Origin: Epilithonimonas bovis DSM 19482
GTDB taxonomy: Bacteria; Bacteroidota; Bacteroidia; Flavobacteriales; Weeksellaceae
DNA length: 57,573 nucleotides
Assembly: GCF_900108115.1 (NCBI RefSeq)
Contig: NZ_FTPU01000021.1
Location: forward strand, 1 to 57,573
Direction: 5' to 3'
The notes below the pieces were generated by a model. The model saw only the letters and a program-made list of their open reading frames with translations. It was not told where the DNA came from and made no database searches. Of the stretch, positions 9,801 through 19,000 are shown piece by piece (within the stretch, counting starts at the first letter, position 1; every line of letters starts with the position of its first letter). A program made the position numbers and the translations under genes.

Positions 9801-10013
9801 GCCGTTAAGCCCTCTTTCCAGAGGGATAACAACAGATTTTATCATCAGCTCATTATTAGCGCCCGGATAATCTGCTACGATATTTACCTTTGGTGGAGAA
9901 ATAGATGGGAACTGAGTGACAGGAAGTTTTACCAGAGATAAAATTCCCATAAATACGATGATCAGTGAGATCACTATCGACAGAACGGGTCTGCGAATAA
10001 ATTTTTTAAACAT
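6822..10013 (-). CDS. RND multidrug efflux permease (AcrB/MexB, HAE1 family)
   Basis: The 1063-residue inner-membrane pump is of normal family length. It has the N-terminal MFKKFIRRPVLSIVISL, two periplasmic porter halves, and transmembrane blocks after residues about 340 and 870. The proton-relay acidic pair lies in GIVVDDAIVVIEAV (about residue 405) and the partner lysine in GLLGKNAVLIVEFA (about 935). It exports drugs, detergents or other amphiphiles using proton motive force, with the adaptor encoded upstream and the channel downstream. No dedicated regulator is adjacent. The 92-base gap to the adaptor gene carries an ATCAATTATCAATTAT string and no terminator, so the three genes form one operon. 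Confidence 0.97.
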   Translation of the reverse strand: MFKKFIRRPVLSIVISLIIVFMGILSLVKLPVTQFPSISPPKVNIVADYPGANNELMIKSVVIPLERGLNGIPGMKYMTSSAGNDGEANIQVVFDLGTDPNVAAVNVQNRVSSVVNKLPPLVVREGVKISREEPNMLMYINLYSDDPKADQKFLFNYADINVMSELKRVNGVGFADILGTREYAMRIWLKPDRMTAYGISSDEVMEALNEQSLEASPGKTGESSGKRSQSFEYILKYPGRFSNEKDYGNIILKSNPNGEFVRLKDVADIEFGSSMYDIYSTLNGKPSAAITLKQSYGSNASDVIKNVKALMTDLQKSFPKGMHYEISYDVSRFLDASIEKVVHTLFEAFILVAIVVFLFLGDWRSTLVPTIAVPVSLIGTFAVMSAFGITLNLISLFALVMAIGIVVDDAIVVIEAVHAKMEEKHLSPLKATEEAMHEISGAIIAITLVMASVFIPVAFMSGPVGVFYRQFSITMVSAIILSGIVALTLTPALCALFLRSHHGKERKRTPINRFLDGFNNLFTIGASKYHNLLTKVVTRKMVTLPLLLVFCLGVFFLSNKLPTGFIPSEDQGMIYAIIQTPPGSTLERTNQIALQLQKASEGIDGVASVSSLAGYEVLTEGTGSNSGTCLINLKKWDERKESAAEIIEQLEEKAKNIPGANIEFFQPPSIPGYGAAGGFELRLLDKAGSGDYHKMEQVSNDFVRELKKRPELGSAFTFYSASFPQYMLKIDNDLAEQKGVTIEKAMDNLSTLIGSDYETSFIRFDRPYKVIVQAGPQYRALPEDLLKLFVKNDKGQMVPYSAFMHLEKVYGLSEITRHNMYNSSEVSGTPAPGYSSGDAIKAIQEVADKTLPRGFGIDWAGISKDEVSRGNEAIYIFLVCLGFVYLILSAQYESFVLPLPIIFSLPTGIFGAFFCLYLFGLENNIYAQVAMVMLIGLLGKNAVLIVEFAVQKKAEEGLSTRDAALQGAALRFRPILMTSFAFIAGLIPLALATGPGAIGNRTIGTAAAGGMLIGTVFGLMIIPGLYYIFANIAAKTKLTYYEEEHPFTENTKPYEHDGKFEDQ

Positions 10014-10105
10014 AAAAAATTATATTTTTTTGAGATAACAGATGGTAGATAAAACATATTTTAAGTAAAAAATCATTTATCAACGATCAATTATCAATTA
10101 TGTTT

Positions 10106-11191
10106 TTAGTTAGCTTCCAGTTTAAGAGATTGCAAAACTTTTTTAGGATCCTGGAATTTGGTTTTCACCTTTTGGTCATCTTTTACTTTTTGTACACCTT
10201 CCAGCAAGAATTTGTCGCCTGCATTTAGGCCAGATGCCACTACATAAACATCAGGAAGTTCATAAGCAATCTTAATATTTTTGGATTTGGTTTTGCCGTT
10301 TTTGTCCACAACAAAAACATAAGTCTGATCCTGAATCTCATAAGTTGCTTTTTGAGGGATAATCAATGCGTTTTTAAGTGGCACGGTCATCTGTACCTTA
10401 CCGGTTTCTCCGTTTCTAAGCAACTGATTGGGATTGGGGAATTTGGCCCGGAAGGCAATATTTCCAGTTTCATTATCAAATTCACCTTCTATATTGGTGA
10501 TAGTCCCTTTATCCGGCAAAGGTTCGCCATTGGCCATAATCAGGGAAACCTGATTGCTGCCACGGTCCGCAGAATGCGTCTGATAGTTAAGGTATTCCGG
10601 TTCAGAAACATTAAAATAAGCATACACACTCGAGTTGTCAGACAGGCTAGTCAGCAGATCACCTTCATCCACAAGGCTCCCCAGTTTTAGCGGTAATCTG
10701 TTGATATACCCGGAAAAAGGCGCCTTGATATTAGTAAAGTTAAGATGAATGCTTGCCAGTCTGGCTTCTGCATTGGCTGCGTCTAATTTTGCTTTGGCCA
10801 TGGCTCTTTCGTTTTTGGAGACGATGTTATTATTGGCCAGCGTGCTGGAGTTTTGTAGTTCTATTTTGGCCTGTTCTACTTCTGCCTGGGCTTTCATCAG
10901 CTCGGCCTGGTAGATCTGCGGCATAATCCTGAAGAGCGTCTGGCCGGCGTGTACGTATTGTCCTTCGTCTACATATATTTTCTCAAGAAAACCTTTTTCC
11001 TGAGCGCGGATTTCGATATTTTTTACTGATTGTATCTGCGCGACATAATCTTTATTGATCACGGTATCCATCTTAACAGGTGAAGTTACCGGATATACCG
11101 CAGCGTCTTCTTTCTCTTCTGTTTTTTCTTTGCAGCTGAAGATGACCAGCAGTGTGCTGAGTGCCATAGAGAATGCTACTCTTTTATTCAT
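10106..11191 (-). CDS. RND efflux periplasmic adaptor (membrane fusion protein), lipoprotein
   Basis: This 361-residue HlyD/AcrA-type adaptor bridges the pump and channel. The signal with lipobox VIFSC (Cys20) predicts lipid anchoring on the periplasmic face. The order is a biotinyl-lipoyl half motif (EKIYVDEGQYVHAGQTLF), an alpha-hairpin with ELMKAQAEVEQAKIEL, the second lipoyl half (NIKAPFSGYINR), then a beta-barrel domain ending in DKFLLEGVQKVKDDQKV. I chose ATG 11191 because the protein then begins directly with a signal peptide (MNKRVAFSMAL); the frame extends another 35 residues upstream without a signal. It is the first gene of the adaptor-pump-channel operon. Confidence 0.95.
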   Translation of the reverse strand: MNKRVAFSMALSTLLVIFSCKEKTEEKEDAAVYPVTSPVKMDTVINKDYVAQIQSVKNIEIRAQEKGFLEKIYVDEGQYVHAGQTLFRIMPQIYQAELMKAQAEVEQAKIELQNSSTLANNNIVSKNERAMAKAKLDAANAEARLASIHLNFTNIKAPFSGYINRLPLKLGSLVDEGDLLTSLSDNSSVYAYFNVSEPEYLNYQTHSADRGSNQVSLIMANGEPLPDKGTITNIEGEFDNETGNIAFRAKFPNPNQLLRNGETGKVQMTVPLKNALIIPQKATYEIQDQTYVFVVDKNGKTKSKNIKIAYELPDVYVVASGLNAGDKFLLEGVQKVKDDQKVKTKFQDPKKVLQSLKLEAN

Positions 11192-11371
11192 AATTTTAAA
11201 TTTTTTTAAAGAACTAATGAACCTGACGGTTGCAAAATTTATTTTAATTAATGGCAGAGAATAATTATTGATGGAACTGATGCAGCAAACCGTCAAAATT
11301 ATTCGCCTGAAATATTTGGATTCAGAATTGGGCTGGCCGCGATTGTTTATAACCGGACTGCAGCAGTGATC

Positions 11372-11746
11372 TTAAATGCGGATAGACCGCAGAAGGATAA
11401 ACCGTTTTACCGCAGCGATAAAAACCTGATGTTTGTAGCGAATAAAGTTTTCGGTTTTGGTTAACTGAAAGATATAGGCTAAACCTGCAAAACTTAGCGC
11501 TGTGGCAAGCGTGTACGGATTGATAAGGCTACATCCTATTTCCTCGGCAAAATCTACAGAATCTGCAATATGTTTGGTTACATTTTTCTCAGCAGAATGG
11601 TTGAGATGGTATTTTTTTGAAAAAGAGAAAAGATGAAGCAATACAGACTGATTATTATAATCTGTCTGAATATCAAAGCTATGGCTGTTTTCTGCTACAA
11701 ACAGCAGAAAAATACTCATAAGCAGATATATTATTCCTTTTCTCAT
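11372..11746 (-). CDS. Hypothetical exported or membrane protein
   Basis: I do not recognise this 124-residue protein. It has a hydrophobic N-terminus resembling a signal peptide (MRKGIIYLLMSIFLLFVAEN), a polar His/Ser/Lys-rich middle (SFSKKYHLNHSAEKN), a hydrophobic segment around residues 78-92 (YTLATALSFAGLAYIFQL), and a basic C-terminus. It lies 180 bases upstream of the efflux adaptor on the same strand and has a good -7 box immediately before its start. It could be co-transcribed with the efflux genes, as small membrane proteins sometimes are, but nothing in its sequence fixes a function. A real gene is likely but not certain. Confidence 0.55.
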   Translation of the reverse strand: MRKGIIYLLMSIFLLFVAENSHSFDIQTDYNNQSVLLHLFSFSKKYHLNHSAEKNVTKHIADSVDFAEEIGCSLINPYTLATALSFAGLAYIFQLTKTENFIRYKHQVFIAAVKRFILLRSIRI

Positions 11747-11756
11747 TTTGATACTG

Positions 11757-11764
11757 CAAATTTA
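11757..11764 (-). promoter_or_regulatory. -7 box of the hypothetical gene (and possibly the RND operon)
   Basis: TAAATTTG on the minus strand, 10 bases before the ATG, predicting a very short leader. Confidence 0.5.
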
Positions 11765-11796
11765 GTATGTTAAAACGTTAAAATAATCTTAAGGAT

Positions 11797-11818
11797 GCAT
11801 TTTTAAGGCATTTTTAAG
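11797..11818. repeat. 11-bp perfect tandem duplication in the divergent promoter region
   Basis: GCATTTTTAAG occurs twice in direct succession, between the -7 boxes of the hypothetical gene (minus) and the PPTase gene (plus). It is a possible protein-binding site; otherwise a simple slippage product. Confidence 0.6.
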
Positions 11819-11886
11819 TTGTGCTTTACATTTAGTAAATTTTGCAGACCGTGCGTGTTTTTGTAATTTTAACGTTTTTAAAAGTA

Positions 11887-12501
11887 ATGCCGCTTTACAA
11901 AGATTTTTCAACAGACTCTGTCACTTTGCTTATCTGGCAATATGACAGTACTGAAACGCTGGACCCAGATGCTCTTTTGGAACCTGAAAACAGAGAGAAA
12001 GTACTCAGTTATCATCCCAATAAGATTCTGGAGACCCTGATGGTCCGTAAAATGCTGAAAACGGTGTTGCCTGGTTATAAAATCCTTTACAGAGACAGTG
12101 GCGAACCTTACCTTATACCCGGAGATTTCCAAATCTCGGTAAGCCATTCTTTTCCGCTGGCCGCTTTGGCTGTCTCAAAAAACAGAGTAGGCATAGACCT
12201 TGAGAAACGGAAGGAGAAGATAAAAAAGATACGACACAAGTTTATACTGAACGAGGACAGCTATATAGACAACCGCGAGGAGGTGGATTTTCTCACAGCA
12301 ATATGGTGTGTGAAAGAAGCGCTGTATAAGATCCATCACAGCAAGCACTGGTCCCTCAAGAAACATTATGATGTGTTACCGTTTCAGCTTTCTGATAATT
12401 TTTGTGTCAGTAGCAGGGTTTATGACGCTGAAAACGAGGATTTCTTCAATGCAAAAATTTCTTTTTTTGAGAACTATTGCTTAGCTGTCGTTGAGGACTG
12501 A
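11887..12501 (+). CDS. 4'-phosphopantetheinyl transferase superfamily protein
   Basis: The enzyme transfers the phosphopantetheine arm of coenzyme A onto a serine of acyl or peptidyl carrier proteins. This 204-residue version is of the Sfp-like size. It shows the family motifs in order: ISVSHS (83-88), the Mg-binding GIDLE (102-106), and WCVKEALYK (140-148). The start at ATG 11887 is preferred because the longer open frame begins with a TTG inside a promoter-like TAAATTTTG. Its stop overlaps the stop of the convergent FUSC gene by 28 bases. No biosynthetic cluster is adjacent, so its carrier target (fatty acid or secondary metabolism) cannot be named. Confidence 0.88.
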   Translation: MPLYKDFSTDSVTLLIWQYDSTETLDPDALLEPENREKVLSYHPNKILETLMVRKMLKTVLPGYKILYRDSGEPYLIPGDFQISVSHSFPLAALAVSKNRVGIDLEKRKEKIKKIRHKFILNEDSYIDNREEVDFLTAIWCVKEALYKIHHSKHWSLKKHYDVLPFQLSDNFCVSSRVYDAENEDFFNAKISFFENYCLAVVED

Positions 12502-14732
12502 TAGATAAGATACTCTTCAATAATTTTTCGTTGATCTTTGGCGACGTCATAGATTAGTTCCAGTAATTCCTTAATATTTTTGATTTCGGTAAGATGGCTG
12601 ATGGTAAAAGTTTTTTCATCAGACAGGGCTTGGGTTTCCAGTTCTGCACGCCTTTTTTCCAGCAGGTCGGCGACATGGTCTTCTGGTTTGATATGGCTTT
12701 CTGACCGGATCTGCTCATCCAGGTCTTTCTTATAAAGTAACGAGGATGTTCGCAGCATCTCAGCAGAAATCTTGATCTTCCATTTTTCGAAATCGATCTC
12801 CGGAAATTGATGCCCTGATTTTGCATACTGGGATAATGAAGCCGTGTAAGCTGTAATAAGATGGGTAGTAGTAACAAACTGGTGAACAGTTTCCAGTTTT
12901 CTCTGTTGATTTTTAGGGTCAGAAATCATCCTCTGGAAATTGTCGGAAAGATTAGCCAGATCTATAATGGCATTTTTTCTCCTGAGGCGGAATTCCTCAT
13001 CCTTTATGTCTTTTACAAGAAAATGATCGATGACAAAACGGAAATAATCCAGATTGCTACGTGAAGATTTTTTCATCAGATCAATATTCTGCGTATGTTC
13101 CCAAACCGGCAGGATAAAATAAGCAACTAAAAATGTTACGGCACCAGCAATCAAAGTATCCAGCAATCGGTCTTTAAAGATAAGGTTAACATTGCCGGGG
13201 CGCAGAAAATTGAACGACATAAAAATGTATATCGTCATAAAAAGGACTGCCCAGAAATAATTGGATTTTAACAGACTAAAGCACATTATCATACTGCTGA
13301 GCATAATGACAAGAAGGATGGCCGGTTCATTAATATAATAAAGTACGGCGTAAGCGATGATTGCGCCAATCAAGGTGCCATAGAGGCGCAACAGGTTCCT
13401 GTGCTTGGTGGTAGCGTACGCGGGCTTCAGGATCGCGATAATGGTAATCAGGATCCAATAAGAATGTCCGATGCCTAATATCTCAAATCTAGAAACCATA
13501 TAGCCAATCAGCAATGCAACGGTTACGCGTATGGCATGGCGAAAATGCCTTGAACTGAGCGAAAAATTCGAGATGAAAATCTTATAGTTAAGTTTCTCCT
13601 CTTTGGGTAAAAATTTGGAATAGTCAAGCCCGGAAGACAAGCTTTTTGCCAGTTTGATGTCCTGGGAATTGACCTTCATAATGGTATTGACTTCATCGGT
13701 AATCTCTGTAATACGCATGAGGATCAGGCGCATCATCATAAAGTCCTCCATAGCCTGAGGAGAAAAATTGTGCGAGCGGAAATCAAAAAAATCGTCGTAA
13801 ATATTTTTTAGTTCTGTGTCAAAATTGGTGATCTGCTTAAATGTAGATCCGCTTTGCAGTGCAATCCCCAGGTTGGTAATCTCATCGGCCATTGTCAAAA
13901 GATAGTTGTGGATCTTCTCGAGAAGGGTGGTACGGCCAAACATCTCGTGCATCTTTTTGTAATCGTTTTCTGTGGTGAGTAGCTTGTCGTACAAATCGAT
14001 CGAGTTAAGGAACATCAGCATGAGAATCCGGCTTTGTGTTGTAGATTCGTTAACAATTTTTCTGGTCTTGAAAACAATTTCACGCGTATCTTCCTGATGA
14101 TTTTTGATCTTAATCTGTTGTGAAATCAATTGATTGAGCAATGTATCAAAGTCAGGGTTTTTTGTGTAATATTTGGCTTTGATCCTGAGGTAATCAGCCA
14201 ATTCCAAATAGTTTTCTCCTACAACCTGGCCCGCCAGTTTATAAGGCTGAAGCGTAGAAACCACCATGAAGACAACAAAAAACCAAACACAACCCAGAAA
14301 AAATATCACCGTACTTTTGACAATGTCATCACCTGTAAGATGCCCATCGATAAAGATGCTCAGGACCACAAGAGATAGTGAACCAAATGTCGCCAGCCTG
14401 GAGCCATAAACACCAATCATCGAGAAAAAAAATCCGAAAACTATGATTTCCAGATAAACAGCAACGGGAAATACTTTTACAAGGCTTGCAATAAGAGCTA
14501 TTAATGAGAATGTGATGACAGAGAGGACCAGCGTGTTTCTCCGTCTGATAAAGGGGCCGGGCTGATCTGTAAGTCCTACGAAACTTGTCCCGAGAGGAAA
14601 AAGGAAAAATTCTTTTAGCAGACCAAATTGTGCCAGAATAATACTGGGTATCACTATTGCAAGAGCAATCCTGGCTCCGGAATAGATATATTGGCTGGTT
14701 AAGAATTTTTTGAGTTCGGAACTGTAGTTCAT
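12474..14732 (-). CDS. FUSC-family inner-membrane protein (YccS/YhfK-like)
   Basis: This 752-residue protein has two hydrophobic blocks of about six membrane segments each (about residues 15-165 and 400-545). Each is followed by a long helical cytoplasmic region, the arrangement of YccS/YhfK and aromatic-acid efflux AaeB relatives (FUSC domain). The second block contains ATTKHRNLLRLYGTLIGAII, the recognisable FUSC repeat. The family is associated with export of small aromatic or toxic compounds, but most members, including this one, have no assigned substrate. The -7 box ends only 4 bases before ATG, so the mRNA may be leaderless. It converges on and overlaps the PPTase gene, with no terminator visible between. 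Confidence 0.88.
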   Translation of the reverse strand: MNYSSELKKFLTSQYIYSGARIALAIVIPSIILAQFGLLKEFFLFPLGTSFVGLTDQPGPFIRRRNTLVLSVITFSLIALIASLVKVFPVAVYLEIIVFGFFFSMIGVYGSRLATFGSLSLVVLSIFIDGHLTGDDIVKSTVIFFLGCVWFFVVFMVVSTLQPYKLAGQVVGENYLELADYLRIKAKYYTKNPDFDTLLNQLISQQIKIKNHQEDTREIVFKTRKIVNESTTQSRILMLMFLNSIDLYDKLLTTENDYKKMHEMFGRTTLLEKIHNYLLTMADEITNLGIALQSGSTFKQITNFDTELKNIYDDFFDFRSHNFSPQAMEDFMMMRLILMRITEITDEVNTIMKVNSQDIKLAKSLSSGLDYSKFLPKEEKLNYKIFISNFSLSSRHFRHAIRVTVALLIGYMVSRFEILGIGHSYWILITIIAILKPAYATTKHRNLLRLYGTLIGAIIAYAVLYYINEPAILLVIMLSSMIMCFSLLKSNYFWAVLFMTIYIFMSFNFLRPGNVNLIFKDRLLDTLIAGAVTFLVAYFILPVWEHTQNIDLMKKSSRSNLDYFRFVIDHFLVKDIKDEEFRLRRKNAIIDLANLSDNFQRMISDPKNQQRKLETVHQFVTTTHLITAYTASLSQYAKSGHQFPEIDFEKWKIKISAEMLRTSSLLYKKDLDEQIRSESHIKPEDHVADLLEKRRAELETQALSDEKTFTISHLTEIKNIKELLELIYDVAKDQRKIIEEYLIYQSSTTAKQ

Positions 14733-14736
14733 ATTG

Positions 14737-14744
14737 CAAATTTA
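14737..14744 (-). promoter_or_regulatory. -7 box of the FUSC gene, 4 nt from ATG
   Basis: TAAATTTG on the minus strand, then CAAT, then ATG. Transcription normally starts several bases after this box, so the start codon would be at or near the 5' end. Confidence 0.55.
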
Positions 14745-14797
14745 CACAAAGTAATGTTGTGAAAGTACCATTCACACTACATCACATCAATCTTAAT

Positions 14798-14827
14798 AAA
14801 AAAAATGCCAAAGCAATTGCTCTGGCA
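14798..14827 (-). terminator. Terminator of the porU-porV operon
   Basis: On the minus strand, TGCCAGAGC pairs with GCTTTGGCA (one G-U), followed by eight T. Confidence 0.85.
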
Positions 14828-14858
14828 GATTTATGGGATTATATAAAAATAAGATTAA

Positions 14859-15998
14859 TTAATAATCCTGAGCGTTATAGGTTTCGCTGCCAATATTCCA
14901 TGTCAGTCCAAATCGCAGGGTGTTATCCAGTGCTGTGTTAATTTTGGAAGTATTGATTAAGTAGGAGAGATCCAGGCCAAAAGACGCGTACTTAAGCCCA
15001 ACACCCACGGTTGCATACTGCCTGGAACCCTGTTCCGGAGATTCTGCAAAATAGCCGGCACGCAATGCAAAAGCATCATCGTAAGAATACTCTGCAGCAC
15101 CGCTGAACATGATGCTTTTTTTGTTCCCGAATGATTTTCCAATTCCTTCCATAACACCTACATTAGGGATGATTCCCGTTGTTTCATCAGGTCCGGGAAC
15201 TAATAGTTTGGAAGCCTCGCCACTTAGGCTGAAACGGTTCTGGTCATCAATCAATAAATCGTATCCAATACCTAGCCTCGCAATAGTTGGCAAATAAGAT
15301 CTTGAGTTTTCGTCCCCTGTATAATCAAGTCTTGGTCCTAGGTTTTGTACTGCCCATCCACCTTTTACGCGGCCTTCGTAACCACTGATACTCTCATGTT
15401 TAGGCGACATAAAATATCCGGAAACATCTACTGCAAAGGTGTTGGCAGCTTTCAGCGTACTGTTGGAATTGAAACCGCCACCAATATCTGATCTTATAAA
15501 TCTACCAGTAACTGCCATTGAGTAATTGTCGGATAATTTTAATCCGTATGCAACGTCCACAGAGAACTCATTAGGTGTAGAAGTTCCTAAACTGATCGGT
15601 TCGCCCGAGCCACCCAAAGGCAATTCACTCAGTTGTACTTCACCCATATTAAAGTAGTTGATACTCGCACTCAGCGTAGAACGCTCGTCATCTCCAATGA
15701 AAGTGTAAAAAGGAAGATAAAACAGGAATGTGTCGTTGGTAATTTTGCTTAACCAAGGTGTGTAGTTAAGACCAACACCAGAGGATACTTTACTGAAAGG
15801 ATATTTTGCAGCATTCCAGTATTGTGAGAAAACATCCGAGCTGGTAGCAACACCCTGATCCCCCATACCACCAGATCTGGCATCTGGAGAGACTCTTAAA
15901 AATACTGCACCGGTAAGTACGGTCTGATTGCTTTGGGAATAAGCAAAAGCAGCTGATGCAAGTCCCAAACCTAAAAATAATCGTTTTGTGAAATTCAT
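14859..15998 (-). CDS. porV: Type IX secretion system outer-membrane protein PorV (LptO)
   Basis: PorV is the outer-membrane barrel that shuttles type IX cargo from the translocon to the PorU sortase, which it anchors. The 379-residue product has a signal peptide (cleavage after AYSQ) and the conserved mature start with VFLRVSPDARSGGMGDQG followed by NAAKYPF. It then has FadL-like barrel strands and an aromatic last strand, LRFGLTWNIGSE. It lies 42 bases downstream of porU, the order usual in Flavobacteriia, and the two are co-transcribed up to the terminator at 14798-14827. The identification is supported both by sequence and by the porU/gldJ context. Confidence 0.96.
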   Translation of the reverse strand: MNFTKRLFLGLGLASAAFAYSQSNQTVLTGAVFLRVSPDARSGGMGDQGVATSSDVFSQYWNAAKYPFSKVSSGVGLNYTPWLSKITNDTFLFYLPFYTFIGDDERSTLSASINYFNMGEVQLSELPLGGSGEPISLGTSTPNEFSVDVAYGLKLSDNYSMAVTGRFIRSDIGGGFNSNSTLKAANTFAVDVSGYFMSPKHESISGYEGRVKGGWAVQNLGPRLDYTGDENSRSYLPTIARLGIGYDLLIDDQNRFSLSGEASKLLVPGPDETTGIIPNVGVMEGIGKSFGNKKSIMFSGAAEYSYDDAFALRAGYFAESPEQGSRQYATVGVGLKYASFGLDLSYLINTSKINTALDNTLRFGLTWNIGSETYNAQDY

Positions 15999-16040
15999 TT
16001 TTTTTCTTTTAAGGTAAAAATTTACCGATATGTTTAATTT

Positions 16041-19000
16041 TTATTTTAATAATACCATTTTTTCTACCGCAGTAGCACCTCCTGCACATTTCTCCTGATT
16101 CTGGCTACGGGCAAATATCTTAAAAATATAAGTTCCCTTAGCTACAGTATCTCCAAAATCGTCTTTCCCATCCCACTCTATAGCCTGTCTTGGCGTACGG
16201 AAGCCTTCTAATGATTTTTCTGCGGAAACGGTCGCAGACAATGTTCTTACAATTTTCCCTGTGATGGTGTATATCTGCACATTCACATCCAGGATGTCAT
16301 CACAATTATGCTCAAACTGTACATAAGTTTTATTGGTAAAAGGGTTTGGCCAGTTTAAAAGTCTGTTGACGATTAGTTTTTTATCGGATTCATCTTTTAC
16401 TATAAAGTTTAACGTAGATGAGGTAGAATTATTGTTGATATCCCAAACTTTGAAAACCAACTGGTGTTCTCCATGTGTAAGATTTTTTAAAGGGAATGTA
16501 ACGGATCCTTTTTGATAGTCCGCAAGGTTGCTGGTGCAGCCATTACCATCTCCTGAGGAAAAATAATCATTTATAGCAGTAGTGTTCACAACATCGCCAT
16601 CCAATACAAATGTAATATCGTGCCCAATACCCGAACCTGTGGAGTTGATGCCCATATTGTCTTTTACACATGCCAAAAGCATCGGGTTTTGGTCTGTAAT
16701 TCCTCCATTGGCAAAATTGATATTGTTCATATAAAGGTTGACAGCTGGTGGCTCTGTGTCATTAATACCATTAGGATTAATGCCACCAACTTTTTTAGTA
16801 AGATTGGTGAACACATCAAAACTCTTTTTGCCACTGCCAGCTCCAGCACTTGCAAAATTATCGGCGTAGGCCATTATACGACCATCACCATCAGTATAGT
16901 TAATATCTTTTGGTACATAAAACTCAACCAGAAACTGGCCATTGGTTACTTTACCCGAAGCTTTTACAATGGCGCTCGGTTCCTCCAGGAAAGTGAGTTT
17001 GTTGGCCAAATCGGGCAGGTTATCATTATTAAGCGTCGTTTTAGTAATCTTTTTATCAAAGATATTGATGGCGACTCTGCCATTAAAAGTATTATCCACA
17101 GTACCATCGGCTTTTGTCACATGTCCGGTGACTTTTACAAAATCCAGAGCTCTTATTTTATCAGGATCAGGGGAATCGATTTTGACAATATCAATCAATT
17201 TCTTTGGCCTGCTGAGTTTCATAGCAGGATCCCCCAAGAAGTTAACCCTCAGGTGGTCTGAGACAGATGCATTGGCACTGCCTGGGTAATAAGTGAGTCC
17301 GTATAGTCTCTTTGCAGCCAGGTGTGCGTCTCCCAGCGTTGCAAAATCTTTGGTGACAGGATCAAGATTAAAAAGTTTCTGTGTAAAAAGTGGTGTCAGC
17401 TTTCTGCCATAATCTACAGAAATAGCCCTGCTGGAGGTAATCATTGCAGCTGCACCTCCTGTGTTATGTTTAATCATCTGTTCACCCACAGAGTTGGCAC
17501 CCGGCTCATCCCAAAGTGTAAATTCACAGGTGATGGTGGATACCAACGGGAAGCGACTGTAAACTGGAGTATAATTGTTAAAACCCTGAACTTCTGTAGA
17601 GGTTAAAATACGTTCCTGTGCCCAACCATTTACACCGCCATGCCCAAAATAAAAGAGATAAAGGCTGTTGCCTACGTCGTTGGTGATGGCCTGATTAACC
17701 TGCGGGAAACGTTGCCCACCTGCGCTTGTAACAGCTTGGAAAGCATCGAGATAAAGTTTTTTGATATTGTATTCAGGCTTGTCTGTACTGGTCTCAAAAG
17801 TTTGCTTGATGGCGTAATCTACAAGATTATGAAAGGGTTTTCCAATATTACCAGGCCCGTCTCCATCAAAATCATCATCTGCTACAAAATCCATTTTCAT
17901 ACGCCACTCACCAAAAGGATTGGACTGCCCTGGGAGTGCATTATAATAAGCCAGTGTTTTGTCAATAAGGATTTTTGCTTCCTGCACATTGGCAGCTGGT
18001 AATCTCCCGATAGGCACGTTAGGTAAAATTTGGGCAATGTCTGTAGCTGTCTGAAGCGATGTCATCACAAAATAATCGTCTGTAACGTAGCTGCTTTTTA
18101 CGTCAGAGCTGTATTCGCTTTGATAACTTGGCAGGATGTCTGTATTGCCGGATATTCTGTTCTTAAAATCATAGGATGTATCACCCAAGAGCAGAACATA
18201 TTTTAGAGTTCCTGATGATGTATTGAGTTTGGTTACAAAATCCCGTATGGCTGTAATATCTTTGCTTCCGCTGCTGTACTCATTATATATTTTATTAACA
18301 TCTACAACCTGAACGTTATAACTTTCATCTGAGCGATGATAAGCAGCCAACCGCTCCGCCTGCGACAGCATCGCAGTTTGTGTAATAATAAGATAATCTA
18401 CATTACTTAATGAGGCAAGGTCCTGATTTTCTATGCGGCCTACGAAAACAGGATCAAATGCGCTGGCAGCTTTAAAAGCAGTGAATTCATTATTGAAAAA
18501 ACTGCTGTTCGCCAAATACCCAAAATTAAAAATATTATTCTGAGTATTTTTATTGATCATTCTTTTAGGCTTTGTAACGTCGGAAACATCCCAGACCTGC
18601 TCGGCGCCGGCATTATTTCCCATAGAAAAGCCATAAAGGTTATTACTGTTTTCTGCAATATCATAGGAACGGAAATTCATTTGGGTGCCATTGAATACCA
18701 GATCCTCTTTGTACTGGACCTCTGCGTAGTCAAAATAAAAAGCAGCTTTGGGGCTGGAACTGGTATTGGTAGAGTAATTAAATTGTAAGGTGTTGCCTGT
18801 AAGATTAGATAAAGAACCTTCGTGTTTTATAGTTACATAATCAGAATCTGAGGCTGAAATATTTCTTTGTGTGGAATTATTATTAAATGATATTTGTGCC
18901 GAGCCAAGCTGTGCTGTATAACCAATGATTTGAGTCTTAAAGCTAATGACATCATTGGGTTGTATGGGGCTTTTAGTCGTAAAAGTTAGTTCTTTAGAGC

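Noticed and set aside
16620-17261. Plus-strand open frame of 213 codons opposite porU
   Set aside because: Antisense shadow with no recognisable protein features.
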